Shown one piece after another: positions 1-7,908 of a stretch of 22,744 bases of DNA. Source of the stretch: Nitrospinae bacterium CG11_big_fil_rev_8_21_14_0_20_56_8. GTDB taxonomy: Bacteria > Nitrospinota > Nitrospinia > Nitrospinales > VA-1. Positions within the stretch are counted from its first letter, which is position 1. Each line of letters opens with the position of its first letter. A model generated the notes under the pieces. The model searched no databases, was not told the origin of the DNA, and worked only from the letters and a program-made list of their open reading frames with translations. The stretch spans positions 1-22,744 of the forward strand of contig PCWF01000258.1 of the NCBI GenBank assembly GCA_002796165.1, read 5' to 3'. The position numbers and the translations under genes were made by a program.

Positions 1-887
1 TTGAAGGTCCCGCCATAGTTCATGAGCGGCGTCTTGATCCGCTGTTCGTTCTGGATCATTCCATGGCCGAAGCGGCCCTTGGCGCAGAGGTTTCCCTCGT
101 TGATGCCCACGTCGTATCCCTCGTCGGCGACGATGCGGATCACGTCTCCTTTTTTGGTTTCCAGTTGCAGGGTACAGCCCCAGGAGCAGAAATTGCAGGT
201 GGTTTCGGTTTGTTTGAACAGCGCGGCCAGCCCTCGCGCCTCGGAGGACAGGTCGTTGAGCGCTCCGGTGGGACAGACGGTGATGCATTGACCGCAGAAT
301 TCGCAATCCAGCGGTTCGTCGTTGGCGGTGCCGATGGCCGATTTCATCCCCCTCTTGTGGAAATCCAACGCCTGTACGCCCTGAATCTCGTCGCAGGCCC
401 GCACGCAAAGTCCGCAAAGGATGCACCGGTTCAGGTAGAACTCGATGAGAGGATTGGACTTGAGGCTGGGTTCGTTCCGGCGCTGGATCTCAAAGCGGTT
501 CTTTTGCAATTCCAGCATTTCGGTGTTGTCCTGCAGGGGGCAGACCCCGGATTTGTCGCAGATGGGACAGTCCAGCGGATGCTCCACCAACAGCATTTCG
601 AGACAGGCCTGGTTGTAGCGGTCGGTTTCCTCGGTGCTGATGCGAATGGCCGCGCCTTCGGAAACGGGATGAGTGCAGGAATACACCAGTTGTTTCTTGC
701 CGTTTTCGGTCACTTCCACCATGCACGTCCGGCAGGCGGCGAACGGCTTGAGTTTGCGGTTATAGCAGAGGTTGGTCACTTCAAATCCGCTCAGCTTGCA
801 GGCTTCAAGAATCACCGTTCCTTCCGGGGCGGTGAAGGCTTTTCCGTTGATGGTGATATTCAGATCTTTTTTCGCGACGACGCTCAT
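1..887 (-). CDS. NuoG/FdhA-like iron-sulfur molybdopterin-type subunit, N-terminal part (cut by window edge)
   Basis: This is the electron-wiring N-terminus of a NADH-quinone oxidoreductase G subunit or of a NAD-dependent formate dehydrogenase alpha subunit. It starts at the ATG at 887 and stays open for 295 codons to the window edge. In order the protein shows a [2Fe-2S] ferredoxin domain (C41, C52, C55, C71), a His-Cys3 [4Fe-4S] site (H103, C107, C110, C116 in HPLDCPICDKSGVC), two further [4Fe-4S] sites (C155/158/161/165 and C195/198/201/205), and the opening of the Mo/W-bisMGD-type domain with its own cluster (C231, C234, C238, C268). All cluster ligands are present. It lies 42 nt after the NuoE-like gene, so the two are probably co-transcribed. 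The part that would separate NuoG from FdhA (catalytic Cys or Sec and the cofactor pocket) lies outside the window, so no symbol is given. Confidence 0.9.
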   Translation of the reverse strand, partial: MSVVAKKDLNITINGKAFTAPEGTVILEACKLSGFEVTNLCYNRKLKPFAACRTCMVEVTENGKKQLVYSCTHPVSEGAAIRISTEETDRYNQACLEMLLVEHPLDCPICDKSGVCPLQDNTEMLELQKNRFEIQRRNEPSLKSNPLIEFYLNRCILCGLCVRACDEIQGVQALDFHKRGMKSAIGTANDEPLDCEFCGQCITVCPTGALNDLSSEARGLAALFKQTETTCNFCSWGCTLQLETKKGDVIRIVADEGYDVGINEGNLCAKGRFGHGMIQNEQRIKTPLMNYGGTF

Positions 888-929
888 GTCTATGGGTGTC
901 CCTTGGGGATGAACCCCTCTGGATGAAAG

Positions 930-1448
930 TTACAGTTTGTATTCGTTCAGGAGTTCAAGGGTTTTTTCCGGATCGATGGTCCCGTGCGTGTCTTCCCCGA
1001 CGATGGCCATCGGCGCCGCGCCGCAGTTGCCCAGGCAGGAAGCGGTCTGCAGGGAGAACAGCTTCGAGGGATCGGTCTGACCCGGTTTGATGTGGTAACA
1101 CGCGTGAATTTTTTCCGCGATGATGGGGGCCCCTTTTACGAAACAGGCCGTTCCATAGCAGAGTTTGATGATATATTTCCCGGGCTCTTCGATGCGAAGC
1201 TGGGGATAAAACGAGATCACTCCGTAAAGTTGCGCCCGGCTCAATCTCAGTTCGTCCATCACCAGTTGCAGGGTTTCCGGGGGAAGGTATCGGTAAACGT
1301 TTTGGATTTTTTGCAGGGTGGGGATAAGGAAGCGCCGGTGTTTCTCCGGCAGTTGGTTCAAAATATCCCGGACCGGGGCCACGTCGATGACCTTTTCTTC
1401 CACCTTTTCAGGTGCTTTTTCTGCCACCGCGGTTTCGTTGGTGTCCAT
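930..1448 (-). CDS. nuoE: NuoE-like [2Fe-2S] subunit (complex I 24 kDa / FdsG / HoxE family)
   Basis: This 172-residue protein belongs to the thioredoxin-like [2Fe-2S] family, which passes electrons alongside the flavin subunit in complex I, NAD-dependent formate dehydrogenases and bidirectional hydrogenases. The four cluster cysteines are C97 and C102 (CYGTAC, CX4C) and C138 and C142 (CLGNC, CX3C). The family's helical N-terminal part precedes them, with the segment LYGVISFYPQLR near residues 74-85. Residues 1-20 are a charged, low-complexity Ala/Glu/Lys extension. The ATG at 1448 has a good Shine-Dalgarno stretch (AGGGAAGG) just upstream. It heads the operon with the NuoG/FdhA-like gene. 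The expected flavin subunit NuoF does not sit between them, so the symbol names the fold family and the complex is not certain. Confidence 0.9.
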   Translation of the reverse strand: MDTNETAVAEKAPEKVEEKVIDVAPVRDILNQLPEKHRRFLIPTLQKIQNVYRYLPPETLQLVMDELRLSRAQLYGVISFYPQLRIEEPGKYIIKLCYGTACFVKGAPIIAEKIHACYHIKPGQTDPSKLFSLQTASCLGNCGAAPMAIVGEDTHGTIDPEKTLELLNEYKL

Positions 1449-1592
1449 AAAAACCTTCCCTTTCAGCAGACCGGAAACGGGTTCCTGAACTCGAGTTACT
1501 ATTCCGGCGAGTGTCCTTCCTCTCTCAATCGAAAAAACCCTGAACTGCTTGTGTTTCTATACGAAATCAAGCCTACCCAAAATAGAAAACGA

Positions 1593-1622
1593 AGTATATA
1601 AGCTAGGTCAATTTACTGTCAA
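1593..1622 (-). promoter_or_regulatory. Sigma70-type promoter of the nuoE-like operon
   Basis: Read on the minus strand, a perfect -35 TTGACA (1622-1617) is followed by TATATA (1600-1595, spacer 16) or the overlapping TATACT (1598-1593, spacer 18). It would start transcription near 1585 and leave a leader of about 140 nt before the ATG at 1448. This is among the best promoter matches in the window. Assigned from sequence only. Confidence 0.65.
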
Positions 1623-1646
1623 CTTATTTGTTAAGGAGCGGTATTA

Positions 1647-1666
1647 TTGACCTCCATTCAGGTCAA
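1647..1666. promoter_or_regulatory. Inverted repeat, candidate operator upstream of the nuoE promoter
   Basis: A perfect 7-nt inverted repeat, TTGACCT-(6 nt)-AGGTCAA, lies 25 nt upstream of the -35 box of the nuoE-like promoter. A third copy of AGGTCAA is at 1605-1611, inside the -35/-10 spacer. Copies both in and upstream of a promoter are typical of transcription-factor sites. The factor is unknown, and the same repeat could also serve the caspase-like gene on the other strand. Confidence 0.4.
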
Positions 1667-1937
1667 ACCATCATTTTTAAATGGCTTTGGCAAGGCAATG
1701 GCGGGAGAGGAGGGAAGGGGTGGGTGCAGTCCAAGCAAGTCGCGGGGCAACTCATTGCATAACCCCATTCCATTTCCGTCAGGTTCTCCTCTGCAGGTTC
1801 CATTTGGAATTTTGGTGTCCAATGCGAAAATTTCAGTTACAATTTTGCCGGGACTTTGTCCCCACCCCTTTGTTATTAAAGGGATCATTTTTCTATGAGG
1901 TTTTCCTCGATCGAGTGGGGTTTTCCGCGAGACTGGA
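1667..1937. other. Upstream region of the caspase-like gene; no gene seen
   Basis: I see no convincing coding sequence here; the short open frames lack family features. Weak signals are a TACAAT (1838-1843) that could be a -10 box for the downstream plus-strand gene, with only a poor -35 (GTGTCC, 1815-1820, spacer 17), and a small perfect hairpin GGGAC-TTT-GTCCC (1850-1862) at the expected transcript start. Both are tentative. Confidence 0.3.
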
Positions 1938-3968
1938 ATGAAAATGACTGACGGGTTGCGCGTATGGATGTGTTCTCTATTAGTTTTGATCCTGGGTGGG
2001 GATTCCCTCGTTCTCGCGGCGGAATCGCGCGGAAGCCAGGTGGTCACCATCCGGGACCGCGAAGGGAAGTCTGTTGGATTATACAAAGGGAGCTACGCCC
2101 TGTTGATCGGGGTTAGTGATTACAAGGAGGGATGGCCCAAGCTTCCCGGAGTTTCCAAGGACGTCGAACTGGTCGGGGAAATTCTGAAAAGTCACGACTT
2201 TAATGTGGAGCGAGTGGAGAATCCGACCCGGGCTCAGATGATTCAGGCGTTCGAGGGATTCATCAATCGATATGGTCAGGACCCGGACAATCGGCTGTTA
2301 TTTTATTTCGCGGGGCATGGCCATACGCTTCGACTGGCCTACGGGGGGGAGATGGGGTACATCGTCCCGGCCGATGCGCCGAACCCCAACCGGGACAAAT
2401 CCGGGTTCATGGCGCGGGCGGTCGATATGGAATTGATCGAGGTGTTTGCCAAACGGATCCAGTCCAAGCATGCCCTGTTCTTGTTCGACAGTTGTTTTTC
2501 GGGATCCATATTTGCCCTGGGCCGGGCGATTCCCGAAAATATTTCCTATAAGACCAGCAAGCCGGTACGCCAGTTCATCACCGCGGGAAGCGCGGATGAG
2601 CAGGTTCCCGATGAAAGTGTTTTCCGCTCCCAGTTTGTCGCCGCCCTGCAGGGGGAGGGGGATGCGGATCAGGATGGATACCTGACGGGGGTTGAACTCG
2701 GCGAATTCCTCCAGTCGAAGGTGGTGAATTATTCCAACGGGACCCAGCACCCTCAGTATGGGAAGATCCGCAATCCCCATCTGGATAAGGGAGATTTCGT
2801 GTTTCTCCTTCCCAAACACCGGATGGAGGAGGCTAAAAAATCTTCTCTCCAGGATGAATTGACCCGGCTGGAAGGAGAGCGCAAGAAATACCAGGATGAG
2901 TTGAAAACGATGGAGGCCGAGCGCAAGGTGGCCGAGGAAAAGCTTAAGCTGGATCAGGAACGCATCGAGCAGGAGCGGCTGAAGGTCAAGCAACAACGCG
3001 AAAAACTGGAAGCGGAAAAGCGGCTGGCGGAGGACCAGAGCCGCCTGGAGCGGGAACGGGTGGAGCATGAGAAGTTGGCTCTCCTGGAGAGGCAGGAGGC
3101 GCTTGAAAAGCAGACCAGGGAGGCCCAGGAGGCACGCCGCCGCGAGGAAGAGCTTGGGCAGTTGAAGGAGTTTCAGCGGAAACTGGAGGAGAAAAGGAAA
3201 AAGCTGGAAACCATGAATGCGGTTCCGCCGTCGCCGGGCCGGGCGACGCCCCCCGAAAACAAGGCAGACGAAGGCAAAGGGACCCCGGCGCCGGGGGTGA
3301 AAAAGGCAGAGGTTGATAAGATGCCGGAGCCCGTGGATCTCGCGCGCCTGGAGCCGCAGGATTCATCCAAGGGTTCCGGGATCTTTGTTCCCGGTGGGGA
3401 AGGGGAGGTTCTGCAAAAACTTTATCGCATGCTCAAGGCGGTGGAGGGGAAGGGAAATTCCGCTTGCGAAGCCGATCCCAAAACCAGGCAATGCACCGAA
3501 GAGGGCTTCGGCATTGGGCTGGTGGCGCCCATCCCGGGTCTCGCCACGCACCATGAGATCGTCATCAAGAATGTTCAACTCGACGAGGCGAACCGTCAAA
3601 TCAAGTTTGTTTCCGTCAACCGGGGAACCTACATTGGCACCCCCGTTCTCTGTTCCGATTCCGATGTGGTTCTGAAGGTCCATTCCTCCACCGATATCCG
3701 GGTGGACAAGTGGGAATACTTCTGCAACTGGATGCTGATCGGGAATGTCAGTTTTGAAAGGACCCACTCGTTCGATTACGTGAATTTCGGGAAGGGAGTG
3801 ATCGGCGGGGCCTATACCATGTCGGGGGCGGGATTCCCGGCGGCAGGGAGCGGGAAAGGTTACAGTCTGATCGATTTTTCGGGTCGGGACTCCGGCAAGG
3901 CCAAGGCTGGTTCCAAAAAAATGTGCTACGACGATTCTCTCGGGATGCAGGTGCCTTGTCCCCAATAG
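1938..3968 (+). CDS. Exported caspase-like (peptidase C14 family) protein with coiled coil
   Basis: This 676-residue protein opens with a signal peptide (hydrophobic residues 9-20, likely cleavage near LVLAA at 24-28). A caspase/metacaspase p20-like fold follows, with the catalytic dyad visible as H127 in YFAGHGH and C186 in FDSCFSG. The p10-like part holds a perfect EF-hand loop pattern (residues 242-253, D-x-D-x-D-G with Glu at position 12), suggesting Ca2+ binding. Residues about 294-425 are a highly charged Glu/Lys/Arg coiled coil. A Pro-rich linker leads to a C-terminal domain (about 479-676) that I do not recognise; it has six cysteines, which fits disulfides outside the cytoplasm. Bacterial caspase homologues cleave after Arg, Lys or Asp, but this protein's substrate is unknown. 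The next gene on the right is convergent, so this appears to be a single-gene unit. The start codon is followed closely by a second ATG at codon 3. Confidence 0.85.
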   Translation: MKMTDGLRVWMCSLLVLILGGDSLVLAAESRGSQVVTIRDREGKSVGLYKGSYALLIGVSDYKEGWPKLPGVSKDVELVGEILKSHDFNVERVENPTRAQMIQAFEGFINRYGQDPDNRLLFYFAGHGHTLRLAYGGEMGYIVPADAPNPNRDKSGFMARAVDMELIEVFAKRIQSKHALFLFDSCFSGSIFALGRAIPENISYKTSKPVRQFITAGSADEQVPDESVFRSQFVAALQGEGDADQDGYLTGVELGEFLQSKVVNYSNGTQHPQYGKIRNPHLDKGDFVFLLPKHRMEEAKKSSLQDELTRLEGERKKYQDELKTMEAERKVAEEKLKLDQERIEQERLKVKQQREKLEAEKRLAEDQSRLERERVEHEKLALLERQEALEKQTREAQEARRREEELGQLKEFQRKLEEKRKKLETMNAVPPSPGRATPPENKADEGKGTPAPGVKKAEVDKMPEPVDLARLEPQDSSKGSGIFVPGGEGEVLQKLYRMLKAVEGKGNSACEADPKTRQCTEEGFGIGLVAPIPGLATHHEIVIKNVQLDEANRQIKFVSVNRGTYIGTPVLCSDSDVVLKVHSSTDIRVDKWEYFCNWMLIGNVSFERTHSFDYVNFGKGVIGGAYTMSGAGFPAAGSGKGYSLIDFSGRDSGKAKAGSKKMCYDDSLGMQVPCPQ

Positions 3969-4002
3969 CGGGACAATGGGGTGCCGGCTCGGGAGGAGCC
4001 CG

Positions 4003-4015
4003 GTTGCGCGGCAAC
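4003..4015. terminator. Small hairpin between convergent genes (possible weak bidirectional terminator)
   Basis: GTTGC-GCG-GCAAC forms a perfect 5-bp stem in the 49-nt gap between two convergent genes. A second imperfect GC-rich palindrome (CCGGCTC...GAGCCCGG, 3984-4002) lies just before it. Neither has a T-run, so a role in termination is only suggested by position. Confidence 0.25.
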
Positions 4016-4017
4016 GA

Positions 4018-6294
4018 TCAGGGCACCACGATTTGTCCTGCCCGTGGCTGGATCACGATATGGGGTTGGCCTTGTTGCTGAGTTTCTTTAAGGTGTTCTT
4101 CAGACCGGTCCAGCCGCGCATGCGCTTCGGTGTGATTGGGATTGATGCGCAGGGTTTGCGTCAGTTCCGCGATGGCGTCTTCATAGTTTCCCAGTTCCCC
4201 ATACACCCAGCCCAGGCTGTAGTGGGCCTCGGGATTGTTGGGGGTCAGATCGACGGCCTTGCGAAGGGGCTCGACCGCCTCCCGGTAGTGTTTCATTTCC
4301 GCAAGAACCCAACCCAGGTTGTAATACGCGTCGGAGTGATTGGGGCGCAGGCGGATGACCCTTTGGTACTGGTCCGCCGCATCCTGATAGCGTCCCATGA
4401 CCTCGTACACCAGCCCCAGGTTGTAATGGGCATCGGAAAATTCGGGATCGATGGCGGTCGCTGAAAGGAATATGGGAATGGCCTTCTGGTAATTGCCCAG
4501 AACGGTGTGTAATGCCCCAAGATTGTTCTTGGCTTGTGCGAAGTCGGGCTTCAATCGAATGGCGTCCTCAAACTGCAAAATGGCCTCGGGGAACCGTTTC
4601 AGTTTCCAGAATACCGTCCCCAGGTTATTGTGCGCTTCGGGGAATTCCGGATTCAGTTTCAGAGTTTGGATCAGAGGATCCAGCGCATCCGAATAACGTT
4701 CCAGCTTCATGAGGCTGTAGCCCATGAAGTAATGCGCGAGCGCCAATGAGGGGTCGATTTTCTTGGCCTCGTTAAGAAAGTTTACGGCTTCCTGGTACCG
4801 GTTCATTTCAGCGTAAACGAGACCGAGACTGAACCGGGCCGATGCGTGCCGGGGATCGAGCTTGACCACTTTTCTCAGCGGGTCCAGCGCCTCGGCATAA
4901 CGTCCCAGGTTCAGATAGGAGTTCCCCAGTTCGAACAGGGCCTCGGTGTACTGTGGATTCAGCCGAATCGCCTCGATCAGGGGTGGGATGGCTTCCTCAT
5001 ACCTGCCCATCAGGCGGAAGGTGTTACCCAACCGGTAATGCGTTTCGGGGAATTTGGGATTGATGCGGATCCCTTCATTGAATTCCCGGATGGCGTCATC
5101 GTACCGGTTCAGTTGAAAATAGACCCACCCCAGCCGGGCATGGCTGGCGACGTGATCGGGATTGAGAACGACGACTTCTTCGAAGGCCTGGGCGGCTTCA
5201 TCCAGGTTTTTCATCCCTTCTTCAATCAGGCCGATGTTGAAAAAGGCTTCGATGTTTTCAGGGTCGAGGGAAGTCACCTTTTTATAAGTGTCCAGGGCAT
5301 TTTTTATTTCCCCGAGGTGGTCGAACGCCAGCGCCATGTTGAAATAGGCTTCCGAAAACCTGGGATCGAAGCGGACCGCCTCCTCAAAACTCTTGATCGC
5401 CTCGCGGTACATTTTTGAGTCGGCCAGTTCCTTTCCCAGCTTGAAGTGCGCCACCGGATCGCGGAAATTGATTCGGGTAAAGTCGCGGTAGATGCGGACC
5501 GACTCGTCGTGCATCCCAAGAAGTTTATAGGCCTGTCCCAGGATGTCATAGGTCCTGGCGTAATCGGGATTGATGCGGAGGGAGTTTTTCAAAGGTTCGA
5601 TGGCGTCGGCGTATCGTCCGGCCTGAACATGCGCCCAGCCGATCCCCGTAAAGGCTTCGTGAAAATTGGGATTGAGCGAAATGGTTTCCTGATACGCCTT
5701 GATGGCTTCATCGAATTTCCCAAGGTCCCCGAGGCTGAGTCCCAGGCCATAGCTGGCTTCGGGGTAAATGGGGTTTATTTTCAGGGCCATCCGGTACTCT
5801 TCAATGGCACCCGAGGGATTGCCCATCCCGGCGAAAGCCTCGCCGAGGGAGTAATAGGCCGCGGACATTCGGGGGTTCAGTTGGATCGCGTTCTGCAGGT
5901 GTTTGCTGGCATCGTCGAACCGTTCGAGTTTGGTCAGTGCCCAACCCAGCCCATACTGCGCGTCCGGGTAATTGGGATCGAGCCTTACCGCTTCCCGGTA
6001 AGCGTCCGCCGCTTCTTCGTATTTGGCCAGTTCACCGTAACTGCCGCCGATACCGGCCCAGGACGCGGGATAAAGCGGTTCCAGCCGCAAAGATTCGCGG
6101 AACTCCTTAATCGCCGCTTCGTACAGCCCCATGATCTGGAACGCCCGGCCCAGGCCGAAGTGCGGAAGATAGTCCTTGGGATCGGCCTGGATGGCTCTCT
6201 TGTATTCCTCGATTTTGTCAACAAAGGCGAAAGACGGATTCGCCTCAGTGAGGCACAGAATGAGTATGAGGAGAAAAACTGCCAATCGGTTCAT
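4018..6294 (-). CDS. Exported tetratricopeptide-repeat protein (about 21 TPR units)
   Basis: A 758-residue protein with a clear signal peptide (MNRLAVFLLILILCLTEANP, cleavage probably after SFA near residue 24). The rest is almost wholly TPR. About 21 consecutive 34-residue units can be laid out without gaps from residue about 29 to 740, each with the usual small/large pattern (LG at 8-9, Y at 11, A at 20, P near 32). They are followed by a short Gln-rich tail. Such arrays form a right-handed superhelix used as a protein-binding scaffold; no catalytic domain is visible. The unit eight from the N-terminus (VRIYRDFTRINFRDPVAHF) is the most divergent. The start has a GGGAAAGG-like ribosome site. 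It begins 43 nt after the Amt gene on the same strand, so the two are probably co-transcribed. The partner is unknown. Confidence 0.85.
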   Translation of the reverse strand: MNRLAVFLLILILCLTEANPSFAFVDKIEEYKRAIQADPKDYLPHFGLGRAFQIMGLYEAAIKEFRESLRLEPLYPASWAGIGGSYGELAKYEEAADAYREAVRLDPNYPDAQYGLGWALTKLERFDDASKHLQNAIQLNPRMSAAYYSLGEAFAGMGNPSGAIEEYRMALKINPIYPEASYGLGLSLGDLGKFDEAIKAYQETISLNPNFHEAFTGIGWAHVQAGRYADAIEPLKNSLRINPDYARTYDILGQAYKLLGMHDESVRIYRDFTRINFRDPVAHFKLGKELADSKMYREAIKSFEEAVRFDPRFSEAYFNMALAFDHLGEIKNALDTYKKVTSLDPENIEAFFNIGLIEEGMKNLDEAAQAFEEVVVLNPDHVASHARLGWVYFQLNRYDDAIREFNEGIRINPKFPETHYRLGNTFRLMGRYEEAIPPLIEAIRLNPQYTEALFELGNSYLNLGRYAEALDPLRKVVKLDPRHASARFSLGLVYAEMNRYQEAVNFLNEAKKIDPSLALAHYFMGYSLMKLERYSDALDPLIQTLKLNPEFPEAHNNLGTVFWKLKRFPEAILQFEDAIRLKPDFAQAKNNLGALHTVLGNYQKAIPIFLSATAIDPEFSDAHYNLGLVYEVMGRYQDAADQYQRVIRLRPNHSDAYYNLGWVLAEMKHYREAVEPLRKAVDLTPNNPEAHYSLGWVYGELGNYEDAIAELTQTLRINPNHTEAHARLDRSEEHLKETQQQGQPHIVIQPRAGQIVVP

Positions 6295-6337
6295 GGAGCC
6301 TTTCCCATAAATAGAATGGCCGAGGAGGATTGGAAGA

Positions 6338-7573
6338 TTATCGGAACGATGTGGTCCGATCTTCGGGAAGAGATTCCAGTTTATGGATCACAAGATCGGA
6401 CCCGATCATTTCTTCCTCTTCGGAAAGCCGGATTCCAAACATTAGGTCCAGAAATTTGTAAACTGTGAAGCTGAAAACTATGGCCATGCCAATGGCGGCG
6501 AAGGAGCCGACGACCTGGGCCACGAACCCCACGCCGCCCATCCCCCCCAGAACTTCCTGTCCGAAAATTCCACAGGCGATGCCGCCCCAGCTCCCGCAGA
6601 TCCCGTGCAGGGGCCAGACCCCTAACACATCATCTATCTTAAGCTTTTCCTGCTCCCATGTGAAGCCCCGGACGAATATGGCGGCGGCGATTCCGCCGAT
6701 GATAAAGGCACCGAGAGGATGAACTTTGTCCGATCCCGCGCAAATGGCGACCAGTCCCGCCAAGGCTCCATTATGAATGAAACCGGGATCGTTCCTGGAT
6801 AGCACCAGGGCCACAAGGATTCCCCCGACCATGGCCATCAGAGAATTGATCGCCACCAGGCCCGAAATGCCCTGAATGCTGGCGGCGGACATGACGTTGA
6901 ACCCGAACCAGCCGACGCAGAGCATCCAACTGCCCAAGGCCAGGAAGGGAACGTTGCTGATCGGGATGGGGGTGCTTCGGCCCTGATGATCCCAGCGGCC
7001 TCTTCGGGGACCCAGCAAAACCACCGCAACCAGAGCGATCCATCCGCCCATGCTGTGAACCACCACGGAGCCGGCATAGTCGTGAAACGGGATCCCCCCG
7101 GTATGCTGGGCGAGCCAGGAGTCGTTTTGACCCAGGAGTGAAATACGCCCCCAAACCATTCCCTCAAACAGCGGGTAGGTGATCCCCACAAAAATTCCCG
7201 CCGCAACGGCCTGGGTCCAAAACTTGGCACGCTCGGCGATTCCCCCCGAAATAATTGCGGGAATGGCGGCGGCGAAGGTCAGAAGGAAGAAGAAGTGGAC
7301 CAGTTCGTATCCCTGATTTGCGGCCATCAGATCCTTGGCGGGAATGAAAAAGTTTATCCCGTAGGCGAGGGTATAACCCACGCAAAAGTAGATCAGTGTC
7401 GAGATGGAGAAATCCACCAGAATTTTCACCAGTGCGTTGACCTGGTTCTTACGCCGGACGGTTCCAACTTCAAGGAAGGCAAACCCGCCGTGCATGGCGA
7501 AAACCATCACCGCGCCCAGCATCATAAATAAAACGTCACCGCTGTTGGATAGTGTGTTTACCGTTTGTTCCAT
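6338..7573 (-). CDS. amt: Ammonium transporter, Amt/MEP/Rh family
   Basis: An inner-membrane channel-like transporter that conducts ammonium/ammonia; 411 residues, normal for the family, with about 11 hydrophobic segments. Family signatures are GGIAERAKF (residues 110-118), the periplasmic-site motif HDYAGSVVVH carrying D165 and the first twin histidine H173, WFGFN (222-226), NGALAGLVAI (268-277) and PLHGICGSWG with the second twin histidine H323. The open frame runs 12 codons further upstream, but the ATG at 7573 is chosen because it has an excellent Shine-Dalgarno (GGAGG at 7584-7580, six bases before it) and the usual short N-terminus. The cytoplasmic tail is acidic (SEEEE). No glnK/PII gene is adjacent, unlike the common glnK-amtB pair; the downstream neighbour is the TPR protein. 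Confidence 0.95.
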   Translation of the reverse strand: MEQTVNTLSNSGDVLFMMLGAVMVFAMHGGFAFLEVGTVRRKNQVNALVKILVDFSISTLIYFCVGYTLAYGINFFIPAKDLMAANQGYELVHFFFLLTFAAAIPAIISGGIAERAKFWTQAVAAGIFVGITYPLFEGMVWGRISLLGQNDSWLAQHTGGIPFHDYAGSVVVHSMGGWIALVAVVLLGPRRGRWDHQGRSTPIPISNVPFLALGSWMLCVGWFGFNVMSAASIQGISGLVAINSLMAMVGGILVALVLSRNDPGFIHNGALAGLVAICAGSDKVHPLGAFIIGGIAAAIFVRGFTWEQEKLKIDDVLGVWPLHGICGSWGGIACGIFGQEVLGGMGGVGFVAQVVGSFAAIGMAIVFSFTVYKFLDLMFGIRLSEEEEMIGSDLVIHKLESLPEDRTTSFR

Positions 7574-7579
7574 TTCCCC

Positions 7580-7584
7580 CCTCC
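7580..7584 (-). promoter_or_regulatory. Ribosome binding site fixing the amt start
   Basis: GGAGG on the minus strand, six bases before the ATG at 7573. No comparable site precedes the longer frame's ATG at 7609, so it decides between the two starts. Confidence 0.7.
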
Positions 7585-7908
7585 GTAAACGAAACTTCGC
7601 GTGGCGCAATTATGCCGAAAAAGGCTTATGGACTTTGCCGAATCGAGGCGGTTCGGTGTCTGGGTGTAAAGATTGCATTGCGGCGAGTTCCCAGGCCAGA
7701 GTGGGACCGGGCAGGATTGGTTCGTCTTCAACTCGTAGCCGCAAAAACTTCAGGAAAACAATACCCAGTCTTTTGAGGAAAAGCAAAAGTTATTTGCCCG
7801 AAAAGGGGCAAGAAGGGGGCGCCAAAAAATAAATTGCGGGTTTCCCGGGAATCCTCTCATGTTTTTTGTCTGGAGTACTATAATGGGAAGAATTATTCCG
7901 GAAATCGA
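7585..7908. other. Upstream region of amt; no gene seen
   Basis: No supported gene. One perfect stem-loop, TTGCCC-(6 nt)-GGGCAA, lies at 7794-7811. It could act on the lipoprotein transcript coming from the right or in the amt leader, but no T-run follows it. I looked for a sigma54 promoter, common for amt genes, and found no match with correct spacing. Confidence 0.3.

Noticed and set aside
63..926. A 287-codon plus-strand open frame
   Set aside because: It lies antisense to the NuoG/FdhA-like gene, whose cysteine motifs are unmistakable; the plus-strand frame shows no domain.
5446..6468. A 340-codon plus-strand open frame
   Set aside because: It is the antisense shadow of the TPR gene and the end of amt; its regular pattern is just the mirrored TPR period.
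7574..7908. Sigma54 promoter for amt
   Set aside because: Only partial GG/GC matches with wrong spacing; not enough to call.
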